Shown piece after piece: positions 25,604 through 38,800 of a stretch of DNA of 64,000 nt. The notes beneath the pieces are model-generated. The model worked only from the letters and a program-made list of their open reading frames with translations, was not told where the DNA came from and ran no database searches. Position 1 is the stretch's first letter; every line of letters starts with the position of its first letter. The translations under genes were made by a program, and so were the position numbers. The DNA is from Siniperca chuatsi (lineage: Eukaryota; Chordata; Actinopteri; Centrarchiformes; Sinipercidae): the NCBI RefSeq assembly GCF_020085105.1, contig NC_058055.1:15067822-15131821 (forward strand), given 5' to 3'.

Positions 25604-28137
25604 ACTCTACTTAACCCTTAAAGTAACCTTATCCCGATGCGCACTCAGGTAATTACCTTTTGCACGCTGATATTCAATAATGTATAGTCAAGTGTCATTA
25701 ACATACAGTTTGTTCAGTCGTTGTCCCATCTCTCCCATCTTCACTCATCCATATGTTATTATGATTTTGATTTTTTTATTCAGATGTATATAGACAGTTC
25801 ATGTAATTGTTGGTTCATTATTATTTCATAAAAACAGGTTTGATTTTGTCATACTGCCTCTCTCTCTCTGTAATGGCCAAGTTAACATGGATTAACCACA
25901 TTTCATCGGGGGTTTAAATTTGCTACAAGCATATCTAGTGTTTTCTGAGACCTTTCACCTTTTCAGACACAGGAGGCTGTTCAGGTCTGTCCAGGATTTC
26001 CTCTCATGCATGAAACACACATGGACGCTCTCAATCCTATGCAAAGGTGCTTCGATCCATCCAGTCTACTAAATACTCTCCAATCTGTTTCTTCATCATT
26101 AATTCCGATCTTGCTTTAGAATCCCTCTTTCTCCCCTTTTCTGTTCTCTTAATAAAATAATCACAAACGCAAACTCTCCCACATGCATTAACACACGCAT
26201 GCATACACAATCACACATAAAAATGAGAAGGAGTTGGTTCTGCACTCAGCCCAGCCCAGCCAATTTGGCAGTGAGCGTGTTACCATGCCTACAGGCCTAA
26301 TCAATAGCGTGTCTAAAAATAGCATAACCATACTACTCGTACTTCCAATCTCAGAGGGGTGAACTGGGCGAGAGCAGCATTTATTGTGTAATCTCCAAGA
26401 TAACCGTAACCAATGGCAACCACAGAGTTAGTGGGCAATGGACATTGTGCAATAGCATGAGTTTAATCCCCAGCAGGAGGGTTCTAAAGGAAAACCTGAT
26501 CCTGGGATTTTATTGGCTGATGCTTGGATCTAACAGCAGGTCAGATCAGGAAATCTGGAATGACTTCCTGCTAGGTTAACAGTGGATCATTAAATAGACT
26601 GCATGGCTTCAGAGACAGGACAGCAGGCCAGTGCCAACACATAAAGAATATTCTTTAGAACTGAGATAAATGGTAACACAGAGTACTAAAATGGCAATTA
26701 AGAATGAAAAGCCCAAGGGGCAAAAAGTATATTCATGAGAATGAGTCACAAATTGGCCATTTAGGAGATGATTATGGCTGTACGACACAAAATGGCAGGA
26801 CGCCCTTGACGTCAAACACAATCTGTTTCAAAATAATGGTGTCATTCTGATGCTACTGCCAGGGGAAAAGTGGTTCTGTGTCGCTACATTCAATAACTTG
26901 GAGCTACAACATGACCCGGAGAGAGGCCGGAGAGATGGGAGCAGACAGACAGACAGACACAATGATAATGGGGGATGACATGAGAGATGGAGAAGTGACA
27001 TGAGAGACAAACACGAAGAGACCAGAGAGCTAAAGCATGTCACAAGTATAACCTGAAAGCCTGATATGCTGGCAGAGACTCCGTCTTTCTCTTTGTGCCT
27101 TCCCTTCTTTGACAAACACACAAACATGAACATGTGCCAGCACAGAGAGAGTGTGTTTGAAGTCATTCAGCTGCAGTGCAGGCCAAGTTCAGTGCCATTT
27201 CTACATGGGGCCACCTCATTTTAGTGCTGCAGTGGAGATTATGTGCATGGGTCTATGCATCCGTATGTGTGTGTACAGTACTGCTTTAAAGCGTGTTCTT
27301 TTTATAGTGTCTCCCTCCACAGCTGAGAGAGGGAGCTGAATAGGTGGGTGGACTATCAAGGGGGCCAAGACTCTGATTTATTTCTGTGTTCAGAGGCAAA
27401 GCTCTGGCACGCATCGCTACAGCGTGGGTGAGAACCCAGACTCCATTCATAGATTTCTCTCATCTTTACCCTCTCTCGACCTCTTTCGGTCTCTTCTATC
27501 GCTCTTCCTCACCACAGCTCCGGCTGTGATCGGGGACACAAATGTTCTGTCATTCATAAAAGGCTCATGAAAGAAAAATGAGTGTGGTCATGAAATGTTT
27601 TGCCATTTTGATCCTTCTATCAGCCTGCTGATCTTTATTTCCCCTCTTCAAGCAACAACAATGCAAAACCACCACCTTCATTAAAAGAAGGATGGCTAAA
27701 TCTTTCTATTGCACATAAAACCATATCCAAAATAGCAGCAATAGAAAAACTATCTCTTATCTCAATGTCTGGTCTATTTCTCTCAATGGAACCACTCATC
27801 ATGTGTGACACCTGCAACAAAACATCAGCTCCAACTGACTGCATTACCAGCGATGGCATTTAGACTAAGCTTTGTAAACATTTAGAAACACTGTTACCAT
27901 GAATGCAGGCTAACAATCAGCAATGCCAGCCATGATAAAAACCAAGTCACGGATATGTCTGATGTCCTCTAATAGCACGAAAAGGTGTGTGTTGTAGTGT
28001 TGCTGGCCACAACACTAACAATGGTTATAAATGGGCTCCTTATATTCTACAGTTATATAAAAACATTCAATCTTGTGGTTTTTCTGTGTGACACTTTCAG
28101 TTCACTGATAGCAATGATGATTTTCTGGATTTCTCAC

Positions 28138-28487
28138 CAGTTTGCCCTCCAGCGTGTAGATCTTCTTCACCACTCCAGAATCGAGCTTGATGGCATCGGT
28201 GATGTCAGTCAGGACTTGTTCATAGGAATGGGCCGTTTTCTTGTTCAGCAGGATCCTCACAGCTTTGCGGGGCTTCACGCCGCTCCGCACCACTGTCACA
28301 AGCTTTGGACGTATGAAGTCCTTGATTTCGCGGCTCTCGGGGGCGCCGGCCATGGCACTGCCCAGGGAAGGAGGCCCACGGGAGGACGCCGCTGAGGCCT
28401 TGACGTTCACTGACCAGTTGGGATTAACGTTTTTTGTGTAATCCAACTTTTTGTACGCTTCGATGGAGCTGCACACGTAGCTGTCAC
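28138..28487 (-). CDS. dclk1: dclk1 coding exon: DC1-DC2 hinge and most of DC2
   Basis: The exon is 350 bp with acceptor ccaacag at 28493-28488 and donor CTG|gtgaga at 28137. It starts by completing a split Gly codon and reads [20 protein letters not shown] then NPNWSVNVK, which ends the first doublecortin domain. An Ala/Ser-rich hinge and [20 protein letters not shown] follow, opening DC2. The run [20 protein letters not shown] is nearly invariant in the DCX family. DC domains bind the groove between microtubule protofilaments. The hinge sequence and [10 protein letters not shown] are closer to my memory of DCLK1 than of DCX. The strand, phase and reading frame all agree with the flanking exons. 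Confidence 0.95.
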
Positions 28488-29189
28488 CTGTTGGGGTTAA
28501 GGGGGAGGAGGGGGAAAGCAAGGAGAGATTACTTACAAAACAAATTAGAAGAAATTAGATGCACTTTAGAAATAACAGGAGAGATGAGAATCTCTAATGA
28601 GAGAGAGCAAATGGTGAAGAATGTGAAAGAATACAGAGAAAGAAAGTAAGCAAATACAGTAGCATCGGCTGGCTACTTTGTTCTGTGCAACATTTCTTAA
28701 CCAAGAAACAGCACTATTATTCTAGCAGCAGGCAGCATAATACATTGATAAATAGATTAAAACTTAAAAAATATACTGATACAGGATATTTTGAAGCTTG
28801 CTTTCCTTCCTGCTTTTCAAGTATATATTTTTCAAATCCCATACTAAAGATGTCAATCAATTTATAGCTCTTCCCATGTCACTTCTTAGAGAGTAAAACA
28901 GATCAAGAGAGAGCTAATCTGAGCCCAAACATATGCCTGTGTCACCATATGGCCATCAAATGAGAGATATAATCTTCATAATTATAATCTGCAGTGTGCT
29001 TAGCCATTTTTATAGAGCAGTGACCATAAAAAATATCTCGTTGAGCCTGATTTCAAACCAGCCTGTAAATGGATGCTAAGGCCATGAGTCCAGGTCGATG
29101 AGAGGAACAGTCCTGCAAGGCACTCTGACCACTTAAACCTGCAAACTGAAGTGTAGTTCCCCATGTGTGCTGTAAGGCTGTATACCCAC
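28488..29189 (-). other. dclk1 intron between DC1 and DC2 exons
   Basis: A 702 bp intron, donor GAAG|gtgggt at 29189 and acceptor ccaacag at 28488, phase 1. I see nothing else in it. Confidence 0.85.
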
Positions 29190-29550
29190 CTTCTACCAGC
29201 TGGTCAATAGTGGTGATCTTCTTGGAGCCATCCAGGGTGTAGATGGTGCGGACGCCCTGGGGCAGGTTGACGTTGTCGGACAGGGAGCGGGTCAGGTCCG
29301 CCAGCAGGGCGTCAAAGGTCCGGAACCTGTCTGTGGAGATGGCGTACACTATCCCATTGAAGTATCGGTCTCCGTTGCGGTAGAAGCGGACCTTCTTGGC
29401 TCTCTTCTCCGCGGTCAGAGTCTTCAGGGTCCGGGTCCGGTACAGGCTGCAGTGGGCGCTGTGTGTGGGACTCAGCACCCCGTTCATCTTCGCACTGGAC
29501 CGGCTGTGTCTCTGACCTTTGTCCCGCTCGTCGAAATGCTCCATCTCCAT
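29190..29550 (-). CDS. dclk1: dclk1 first coding exon of long isoform: first doublecortin domain
   Basis: The exon's splice acceptor is at 29587-29586 (tccccag), so it spans 29190-29585 with 5' UTR included. From ATG at 29550 it encodes [11 protein letters not shown] and the [15 protein letters not shown] signature, then the DC1 core (residues about 52 onward) with [19 protein letters not shown] and [13 protein letters not shown]. Human DCLK1 starts six codons earlier with MSFGRD, but here that codon is GTG, not ATG, so the first in-frame ATG is at 29550. The product would be a microtubule-associated Ser/Thr kinase of neurons. Total doublecortin-side coding sequence in the window is 306 residues. 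The alternative, dclk2, is less likely from the RYQDD spacing downstream. I cannot tell dclk1a from dclk1b. Confidence 0.95.
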
Positions 29551-30650
29551 CTCGATGCCGAGGCTCACAAGTATGGCTGTACTGTCTGGGGAGACAAACA
29601 GGAAGATAAGGCTGCGGTGAAAAGTTTTCCCTATACCGAATAAGTAAACAAAAACGAGAGGTACAGAGGAAGGAAGAAACCAACCGAGGAGAGGTTTGGA
29701 CGGCTGATAAAGTAGCCAGCCGGTGTCCGTCGCTGGTGCGCTGTCTGAAAATAACCTCCTAATGACAGATTAAGTACTGTTAAGCCGAGCAGTGGACAGC
29801 ATGCTTCATGACGACGCAACACTATCTGTCACAGTGCGCGTGAGTTGTTCCAAAGCGCAGATGGATGGAGAGAGAGAGCGGCAGTCACGAATCGATAATA
29901 GCCTATTCATTTCCCTCTTCATAAATATTCAGAACCTCCGCGCGCAGCCGGACAAACAGCAGCCTTCAGCATGCCCGACATAAAACTGCGACCCCAAATT
30001 AATTAATTATCATTAAACAATTATTAAAATATGGCAGATATTGGCTGTTGTTTCACTTTCTTGTCCCTTGATCAAGAGGAGTGATGCGTTGAAAAAAAAA
30101 CAACGTGAAGTATGTTTTAAGACAATGATGCAAATGACAAATTAAAGAATGAATCACTTTTACATCGTTTGATAATTGACAGGCTTACCTACACGACCAA
30201 TTAACGCTTCTGTGACGGTCACCTCCAGCCTGACTGATGTTTTATTTCCCAACCAGATGTGGAAAAAGAGTTCAGTGAGCTTGTCGCTGACACTGGATGG
30301 TGGTAACGTGTGATCCTATTCTGGCTGCAGTGAGCCCCCCACCCCCTGTGCGTCCCTTTGTTGTCCAGTTGATGTGCTCCACCACCAAAACACCAGTGTG
30401 TGTGTGTGTGTGTGCGCGCGCGCGCGCGCCTAGTGAGCAAGAAGCAGGCTGGACTGGAAATAAACTATAAGTAGCAGCTGCTTCCCCTCCCATTCTCTTT
30501 TCACCCACCTTCCTCTCCTCCTCCACGTCATTCTGTCGTGATTTTCATTTAGCGCCCCCACCCCTCATTAGGATGCAAACCCACGCTTCCCACCCGTGCT
30601 GGGGATGCTGCTGGTCCTAACCACCCCCCCGACACGAGTCGAGTCCCTCT
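29551..30650 (-). promoter_or_regulatory. dclk1 long-isoform 5' region, CpG-rich
   Basis: From about 29240 to 30000 and again at 30390-30630 CpG dinucleotides are far more frequent than in the introns. This fits a CpG-island-like promoter. Non-coding exon 1 must lie here or further right, spliced to the acceptor at 29587, but I could not fix its donor with confidence. A GT/CG alternating tract sits at 30396-30429. Confidence 0.4.
30396..30429 (+). repeat. (GT)n(GC)n alternating tract, Z-DNA-prone
   Basis: There are 34 bases of strict purine-pyrimidine alternation: about nine GT units followed by about eight GC units. Such tracts favour left-handed DNA under negative supercoiling. The tract lies about 0.85 kb upstream of the dclk1 coding start. 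Confidence 0.9.
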
Positions 30651-31398
30651 TTTCGTTTAAAACAACATCACTTTGCGAAAGAGAAGCAAAAAATTTATAA
30701 ATTTTATTTTTGAACCTTTCAATTACAAAAAAATAAATTTCTGGAAAATGATCTAGTCATTGTAGTAGAATCATCATTCACACCTTAACTGATCTTATGT
30801 ATTCATTTCACATACATGCTATATGTTTGTGAATGTGAATTGATTTTCATCAATCATGAGGTATATTTTGGTGTGTAAGGGTTAATCCTATCTCATTAAA
30901 ACCTTGAGACTATAAGCACAGAGCAGCTTTATGTTTAACCCACAAGAATATTTGCACGTGAGATGTTAAGTAACACAGTTACTCCAGTGTATAGCTACAC
31001 CAGGGGTCTCAGGGCAGCTGAAACCTAAAATATAAGATTCAGACAACAGAGCAGCTTTCGCAGTGAACCAAATGCAGTGCGACAAGTAGGATTTTTACTC
31101 ACTTCCACTTAGGCCTATTTATTTCTTGTATGAAGTATCAAGTGGGATTACATGTCTAAATGAGTATAACACATTATGTTTACTCCATAAAGCAACATGA
31201 AGGGAAGGAGCTGAGAGCTGGAGAGGATGCTGCTGTCTCATTATCATAAGCTTGTTTCTTCCTATAAGCTCGAAAGTTTGTTTGCATGTGATGGCAGGAA
31301 ATAGTCTCTCTGAGCGATGGAAGAGATACAGACCACTGACCTACATCCTGGCCTCCAGAGACCCCCCAGTTCCGCTCCATCACCACTCCCTGATGAAC

Positions 31399-31440
<42 letters not shown>

Positions 31441-34400
31441 CCAGCATTTATCTGTGTCAGTGATGGTGAAAGTTATAGCCCCAGTCTCTTATAATACTGT
31501 CCCTCTCCCATTGTATTTACAGTGTTTAACAGGTTGAAGACATTGTTTTACATGTTTACACTTTATCCACTTTCTTTGCATTCATGTAATGTTTGTGACA
31601 CTTGTTGCTTGTTTTAAAAGGTCACATGTCATCATACCATCCAGTTCTTTTAATCCAGAATTTACATGAATATAGCAGACATTTTAATGGTCAAAGACAG
31701 TACGTGATTACATCTTTTATGACTGCTTCCTTGCGCAGACCTGTTTTTTTGACTATGTGCACATGCATGCATCAGAATCTGTGACAGCAACAGAAAGAAG
31801 ATTAGATTTTTCTATTTTGGGGAGACATACACAAGTGTGTTTCACACACTGAGGTCCTGACAAGGTGTTCCTGTCTAAATTAATCCTGGGGAAACAGGGC
31901 ACCTGTGGGGGAATGTGTCTTTAGACCAGCGCAAGAAAGATGGAGGACACGGCAAAGGACTTAAAAGCAGGACCATGGTCTCATTTCCATTCTTAATGCC
32001 TAAGAATCTGCAAGTCAAATCTGATATTTGTCAGTGTCTACCGGTATTCAAATAACAAAAATGAAAAATGGATGAAATATGCTTTGAAGTTATTGCAACT
32101 TTCAAAGTAATCAAGCATACAGAATATAATAGAATAACTAAGGCTATCAAAGTGTCTTTGCAGGCACATTTTATTTTATTTGTAAATGTAACTATGCAGA
32201 GCTCATTTAATTTGGATGGGACAGTTTTATGATCTGCTATTCCTCATAAAAAAGGACAGAGATCTTCTCTCAGAAACTGCAACTTTTTGACCATAAAAGT
32301 TGTTTCAGACACACTAAACAAACACAAGTAAAAGCAAAAATTTGCGCTTATCGGCTAACGCTCTTCTGTGAAGTGAATGATAATAAACACAAAGTTGGAG
32401 CTCATTAAGATGTGGATATATGGACTGAAGATTCATATTGTGGCGAATCCCATCTGGAATAATTCTGAAAATTAAATCTGTCTTAATTTCAATGCTCAGG
32501 AGAGACATTTAAAAACCCACCCACTCAGACTGTTGACAGATGCTACAGTACAAAGATACTCTTTCCATTCTATCAGTAATCAGCGCATCTTTATGCTACA
32601 GTAATGTCTTTACAATTTCACACAACACAGTATGTGAACATAGGGACAGCCGCGAAGGTCCATAGTTGACACATCTTACAGGTTTTAAAACAGTCTAGTC
32701 AATTCACATGCACATTTAGTTCAAGTGCATGCACACACGCACACTTGCAAATGAGTCTCATATACACACACATAGCATACGTATGGTGAGTACAGAGAGA
32801 AGAGTTAGCATGGGCAGGCAGCAGTAGTGTGATTCATGGTGTTTTGACAGATACTGTAGTGATTTGTCACCGTGTTTCACCTGTCAGCAGCAGATATCTC
32901 GGAGTGTGTAATTCATGGGGCAGGGTGCAGTGAGCTTGTGCATGAAACAGAGAGAAAAAGAGAGGAGGAGGAGAGAGAGAGTGGTGTGCTGTAAATGTGC
33001 TCACTCTTTCATAAGGCAACATGGACTGGCTGTCTTTAAATTAAGTCATTAATCTAAGACAAACAACCTGTCACTGCAGCACATTTAGGATTGTACACCA
33101 TGTCAGCCAACCATATCAAACATATGAGTGGACGCACAAATGGAAAATACTCTAAAACAGAATTCACACTGTACTGTAGGCCTACCAATGAATATAGACA
33201 GTAAAGTCAATACCAGCAAACACAAACAAATGTCTCCTGGAGCTGGGAATTGATGATTAAGATTTGGATTGATGATGTCATCAGGTGATAGTTTTTGGAA
33301 TTGGTTTATTGAATGAATGGACCGATAAATTAAGGACCGACCCTGTGGGATCATAGAATATTTAAGATATTACATCCAAATATAGACCTTAAAGGTGTAA
33401 ATCATAAAACGTCCTCATATCCATCATTCAGTCTGTGCTGATGTCTCCATACATCTTCACTACAATAACATCTTTATTTTATTTACAATTTTTTACAATC
33501 TGATGTTCAGCTTAGGAAAGACTCGGTTTTGGGTGGAGTACTGCTATCAGGTACATTCAAAACCCAGATTTGTCACTAAAATTATAATATTTTTATTAAT
33601 TCATGTAAGGAAATTTTGAAATTTTCTTCACAGCAAGCTGAAGGTGGTTGATCATTCAGTGCCATGCTAAAGGACAGTTCAGCTGGTCTGATGCTTGTTG
33701 ATACCAGGGCTTGATCTTTGCCCTTCTAGTTAAAGGCCAGTTCCCTGGTCACTACAACACACTGCCATGTCGGCCTTGGACATAAAGTCGTAGAATAGGT
33801 AATGCATAAAGATCACCTATGAATTACTCTTTTCCTGTAACCTCATTGTCTCTAAACCCAATTTTAGGGCACAATCCATGAGCTAATTAATATGACATCA
33901 CTGTAGCTACAGACCAATCAGTGAACAAGGAAGATAAAGCTAAAGGGACAAGACAAAATGATGAATGCATGCTGGTTTTGCCTATAAGACCACTCCTTTG
34001 TTATGAGATATTGTTTCAATTCAATGTTTTGAGGCTGACAAGAACCAAACCCATCCTCCACACTTCTTCACAAACACAATTGAAACAGCTTCTGGCAATT
34101 TTCCTATTCACTACTGCAACTCATGGATACAGTTTTCTTCCACCTACATTTACAAAGGCGGTCAGTGGGTGGAATGGGGGTGACTTGTTGCTCTGTGGAT
34201 GAACCACATATGGAGAGAGTGGTGGATTGTTGGTGCTACTTACATAATGCAAGTCGTAGGAGGTGCTGTGAGAAAAAAATTTGCAGTGACACCAGAAATG
34301 TCAGACTCAGCAGGCTTCTGGCACATTAGGAGATGACCTCACAACACTCAAAGACTGTAATATTCCCCCCTCTTAAACATTTCTCCTCATGGCTACTCTT

Positions 34401-35539
34401 TTTGTTGAAACAAAGAGACGTGTAAGGAAATAATAATGCCAGACTTCATTATAAATGCAACATTTTATACCATGACATCAGTGTAACACTGTATTTGCCA
34501 TTGACTCTAAAATAAACACTGAATTACAATACTGACAGTGGCACATGGGTAGAAAACCTACACAGGAACTGCATTGTTTCCTCACAATCAGCCTTTGAGA
34601 AATGTGAACAAAGCCACAGGAAGCTGAAGGACATACATTCTTGCACTGAAAATATAAGTATATGGCAATTTTCTACTGCAATCATTCTAGCATGCACAGA
34701 AGAGAGCAACATTACCTCTTTTAAAAAAATCGCTATAACACCAGGTTTGGGTTAGGGGTTGTGTTTCAGGTAGTACTTTAAGGTGGGTAACCTTCCCCTT
34801 TGGGATTTCTTCTCCTCTCTCCTCTCTGCTGTTGCTCCACCACCACCACCTCCTCCTTTCACACATACTCCTCCTCCATCTTCTTCTCTCTCTTTTCCTT
34901 TCTTAGAATCAGCCTCTGCCTTCCTGCTGGTCTGCTTCTCTCTATTAAATCAGAAAATATAGTTAGTTTAGCAGACACAAATAGCAGATACACAATGCTT
35001 TCTATTAAAGTGTCTCAAAGAGCTGAAATAACACTGAATTTCTCAATTCAAATCCTGCAACAATAATATTCTAAGAAGACACATCTTAGAATTTATTCAT
35101 TTATTAATTCTGAATTAATGTGTCCAGCATGATTACTTTATTAGCTACAAATCAAATCAGTACACTAACTGCAATATTAAGTCTGATGCCAAAACAAATC
35201 AATTTACACAGAAATTCCAAGATGATATTTACTCACGGTATGTCACATAGTAAATATAGTTAAAGAGTCAAGGAGGTCTATAAACTGATTATAGTGTTTT
35301 GTGCATAAAATGTTAAATATTTTGGTTTCTCTGTTATATGACTTTGTCTCCCTTCACCCTGAGGGCACACTAGAATATTTTCCATAACAATTGTTCCCTT
35401 TTAGCATTAAAGCCATCACTCAGTGCAGCTCTCTACCAGCTCTCTTTAAAGTGTTTCAGTTGTAACATTAACTTTAAAGCCAAATTAAAAATTTAGTTAA
35501 AAGCAATACTTCGGTTCTGTACTTACTGTGTGTGTATGT
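30651..35539. other. dclk1-ccdc169 intergenic stretch
   Basis: About 4.9 kb, AT-rich, with a GT microsatellite at 31403 and no exon I can support. In human I recall SOHLH2 here; I found no bHLH signature or splice-framed open reading frame, but short exons could be missed by eye. Confidence 0.5.
31403..31437 (+). repeat. (TG)n microsatellite
   Basis: About 17 uninterrupted TG units. Confidence 0.93.
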
Positions 35540-35545
35540 TTTATT
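35540..35545 (-). terminator. Possible ccdc169 polyadenylation signal
   Basis: AATAAA on the minus strand (TTTATT on plus), about 260 bases past the ccdc169 stop codon. A hexamer alone is weak evidence. Confidence 0.35.
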
Positions 35546-35804
35546 GTGATCTGCCACTGGACTGCAGATGAAAACTGCTAACTCAGGTAAAACTCAGCAT
35601 GTATTACGTATTTGTGCATGGTCCCTTATAAATAAATCCAATAAAAAGTGAACATAAAAATAAGCTGGTATGAAATTAAGGCATTCAAAAAAATGTTACC
35701 TTTGTGAAGCTTAGGATGTTCTGTTTTTTAAATTAATTCAACTCTACAGTCATTTTTGAGGCCATAGTTTGTTCCTTGCACAGTGGTTCCTATTATTGTG
35801 TCTA

Positions 35805-38800
35805 TCACCTGTAAGTGTTGTGCCTCACTGACCTCCTGTGTTTGCTCTCTGGTGCCCTCCGTGGCTGGGTGGTGTACTGTCTTCTTTGGGCTTCAAGGGC
35901 GGAGGACAGCTGCGGCAGCGGACAATTTATGAGTAAGTGCACTCCATCCACATAAACATTGTGTTTATGCTTTTTTGTTTACAGCAGGCACGAGCCAGTC
36001 ACACGCTGTCACATGCTACTTCAAATGTAAAGATTAGTTTCTAAAATGTAGAGAAATGCAGTTGAATTTCCTTTCAGTCCTGCAGGAACCGGTTGTGTTG
36101 CAGCATAAGGCAGAAAGTCCTTGACTCACTTTTTTGGTTGAACAGAGTCTCACTTATTATATAACAGGAGAGAATAGCACTAGAGAATGAATGCGAAATT
36201 ATAACTAAGCCTGAAAAAGAAGTTCTCTACACTGTATTGTCCCCTTTTGTAGCACTTAACCATGACAACTATTTTTCCGTGTGGCATATATTTAATATTC
36301 AATGATTAGTAGTCAATAGGTTTGGTTTGAGAGCTACTTGCTTGACTTGCTTAGTTATGAGCACTGCTGTTGACATGGATGAAAGGGAATGCTTACCTTA
36401 GCAATTTCTGAAAGGTATGCCCGCCTCTCATCATTGGTTTTATGAAATGCCTGATTTTTAAAAGAAACAGAGGGCTATATTGTCACATTTTTGCATTCAT
36501 GGACTACACTTGTTCTAACAGTCAGTAATAATCTGTCTGCTCATGGTGTAGTGCTTGTTCTGTGTTTGCTGCAAGTGTGTATTTCAGGAGGTCTTCAGTG
36601 TTAATGAGCAACAGATTAGAACGTGGATTACTGGCTGCACATGCTGCGTGTTAAACCTTTATTGAACTAATATCTCGCTGTTTGTTGAGCAGAACAATAA
36701 ACAAAGAACCAAGCCGCTAAGCTAAGAGCATACTGGCCTCATCGTAGCAGTACAGGACAAAGGTTAGGGTTCAATTTTGTAGCGATGGCTGCTAAAAAGA
36801 ATGCAAAACAAAAATATCAGCCAAATCTTTTTTAATCCTTTGCTAATGAAGGTAATTTGTTACTGAAATATTATCACCTGATAAATGTAAAGCTGCTTGT
36901 CTGAGAAATAATAAAACTAAACCAGCAGACACAAAATCCCTCTAATTGTGCTCTGTCAACTGGAACAGCTGAGATCCACACCTTTCCTTCCTGTTCAATT
37001 CTGAGATGACAGTCCATCAGCTGACTCTGGAGGTCAGACTTCTCCTCAGTCAGGAGCTTCAGGCGCTGTCTCAGTGTTTCCTGCCGCAAAGCGTTCCCAT
37101 TAATTAGCAACATTCATAACAAAGAGGCCACAAATTATAAAGGTGTTGCACTGCTTATGTCTAATTGCAGATCAATTTGTACTAGAGTTATTCTGTGCCA
37201 TCTACTAGGATCGGATAAAACAATAACAGAATAATTCAGGCAGACAACATGAGCACAAAAATGGATTAGGCTCATACATTATTCAATAATCAAATAAACA
37301 CATTGGAGCTGAGACATGGTAAGGCTACATGAGATTTCTAACACAGAGCAGAGCAATGAGACTTGGCATATATCTGGGTTTGGAACAGTTTCCTTCTTCT
37401 TCATGTGCCCCAAAATAAGCAACTGTAGTCAGCTTTAATGAATACCACCATAAGCAGTGTGTTTAAACATGTAGCATTTTACCAATTCTTAAGAATCAGT
37501 CTGGTGCTTGTGGATCAGCCAACTGCTGAGAATTTTATTAATAGTTAAATATTACAGTTACATAAACGCATGCATTTGAATGTGGGCAAATACATGAATG
37601 TGTGCATTAAATGTATATTTTACTCATCTTTGGAGCTGTACATACTGTGACATGCTCTTGCATTTGCATGTGGTGTGCATTTGTGTGTGTGTGTGTATGT
37701 GTTAAAGCATTGTAATTAGTGTGCATTACTCTCTCATGGTTTGTAATTCCGTGATTACAGTGCTGTGATTAAACTCTGGTTTGTTAGGCCTGCATCAACT
37801 GGAGGATGGAGAGCAGCTGGCATTACAATCCTCTCTGGCTTCTCCCCTCATTCTGTGTCTCTGGCTCTCTCTGCTGGTAAAAAACTCACTAAATAACACC
37901 AAAACGACAAAACAGATCAAGAAAAAGCTTAATAGAAAATTGTCATGTTTGCACTCACTACTGTCATGTCATCATAAGATCGAATGGAGGCCAATCGATC
38001 TGTGAAAAACAAGAGAGTGCGTGTGAGCATTATGAGTGCATGCATTAAAATACAAACTTGCTTGAGTACTTGAATAGTCTTCAACATCCCTCCTCTTTCT
38101 GCTTTCAGAGCAGACAGAGGAGCCATTTAACACTCAACCTAAGTTCCCCGTTTTTCAAGGTGGCCAAGCATTAGCCCTTAGCTGCTTCATGTACTGTAGA
38201 TCTTGAGTTTGCCCGAAAGTGGTTTTGGTATTTAAAAGTATTACTGTAGATGTATTGCAATGATGCCGCTCTTTGTGTGGAGAAAGTAAACCATACTGAG
38301 GTGTTTAACTTTTGTGTTAAACTTGATTTAAGTTTATGGATTCCAATAAGACCATATCCCATTAATGCATGTTACTAACTCGACATCTTCTCTCTCCCGT
38401 AGTTTTGTGCTTTATCGTCTCTCTCCTCTTTCCTTCTGTCGCTTTCAGCAGGTATTTCTGCCTCCGGAGCTGCAGAGTCTGGATCTTCTTGTGGATGTTC
38501 CTACTCAACAGCCACTGCTACAATTATTATTATTAGTCTTAGTATTATTATTATCAATTATTATTACTATTATTTTTGTATTAATATTATTACAACTACC
38601 ATTACCATTACTATTATTTTAAATCTCTGTGGAATTTGCATTGTGCTACTGTATGTTCTCGTTCCTGTCTCTCCATATCTCTCCCGTCTCCCCCTCTCAA
38701 TCAACCCAACCGGTGGAGGCAGATGGCCGCCCACCCTGACTCTGGTTCTGCTCGAGGTTTCTGCCTGTTAAAAGGGAGTTTTCCTTGCTTCCGTTGCCAA

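Larger units (their letters stand above)
12439..28137 (-). other. dclk1 15.7 kb intron within the DC2 domain
   Basis: Donor CTG|gtgaga at 28137-28136 and acceptor ttccag at 12439-12440, both phase 0. It contains three or four 'ATCGATTAAT' repeats, one 'gctagc' repeat, a tRNA-SINE head and several GT microsatellites. Stretches at 12850-12990, 13540-13960 and 14200-14340 are unique-looking and TAAT-rich. I see no additional coding exon in 20550-23000 or 23350-28130. Confidence 0.75.

Noticed and set aside
27985-28441. Plus-strand frames of 136 and 66 codons over the DC2 exon
   Set aside because: Antisense shadows of the dclk1 exon.
28985-29189. Continuation of the DC1 frame past 29190 ([11 protein letters not shown]...)
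   Set aside because: It is intron read-through. The phase-1 donor GAAG|gtgggt and the acceptor at 28488 restore the doublecortin sequence exactly.
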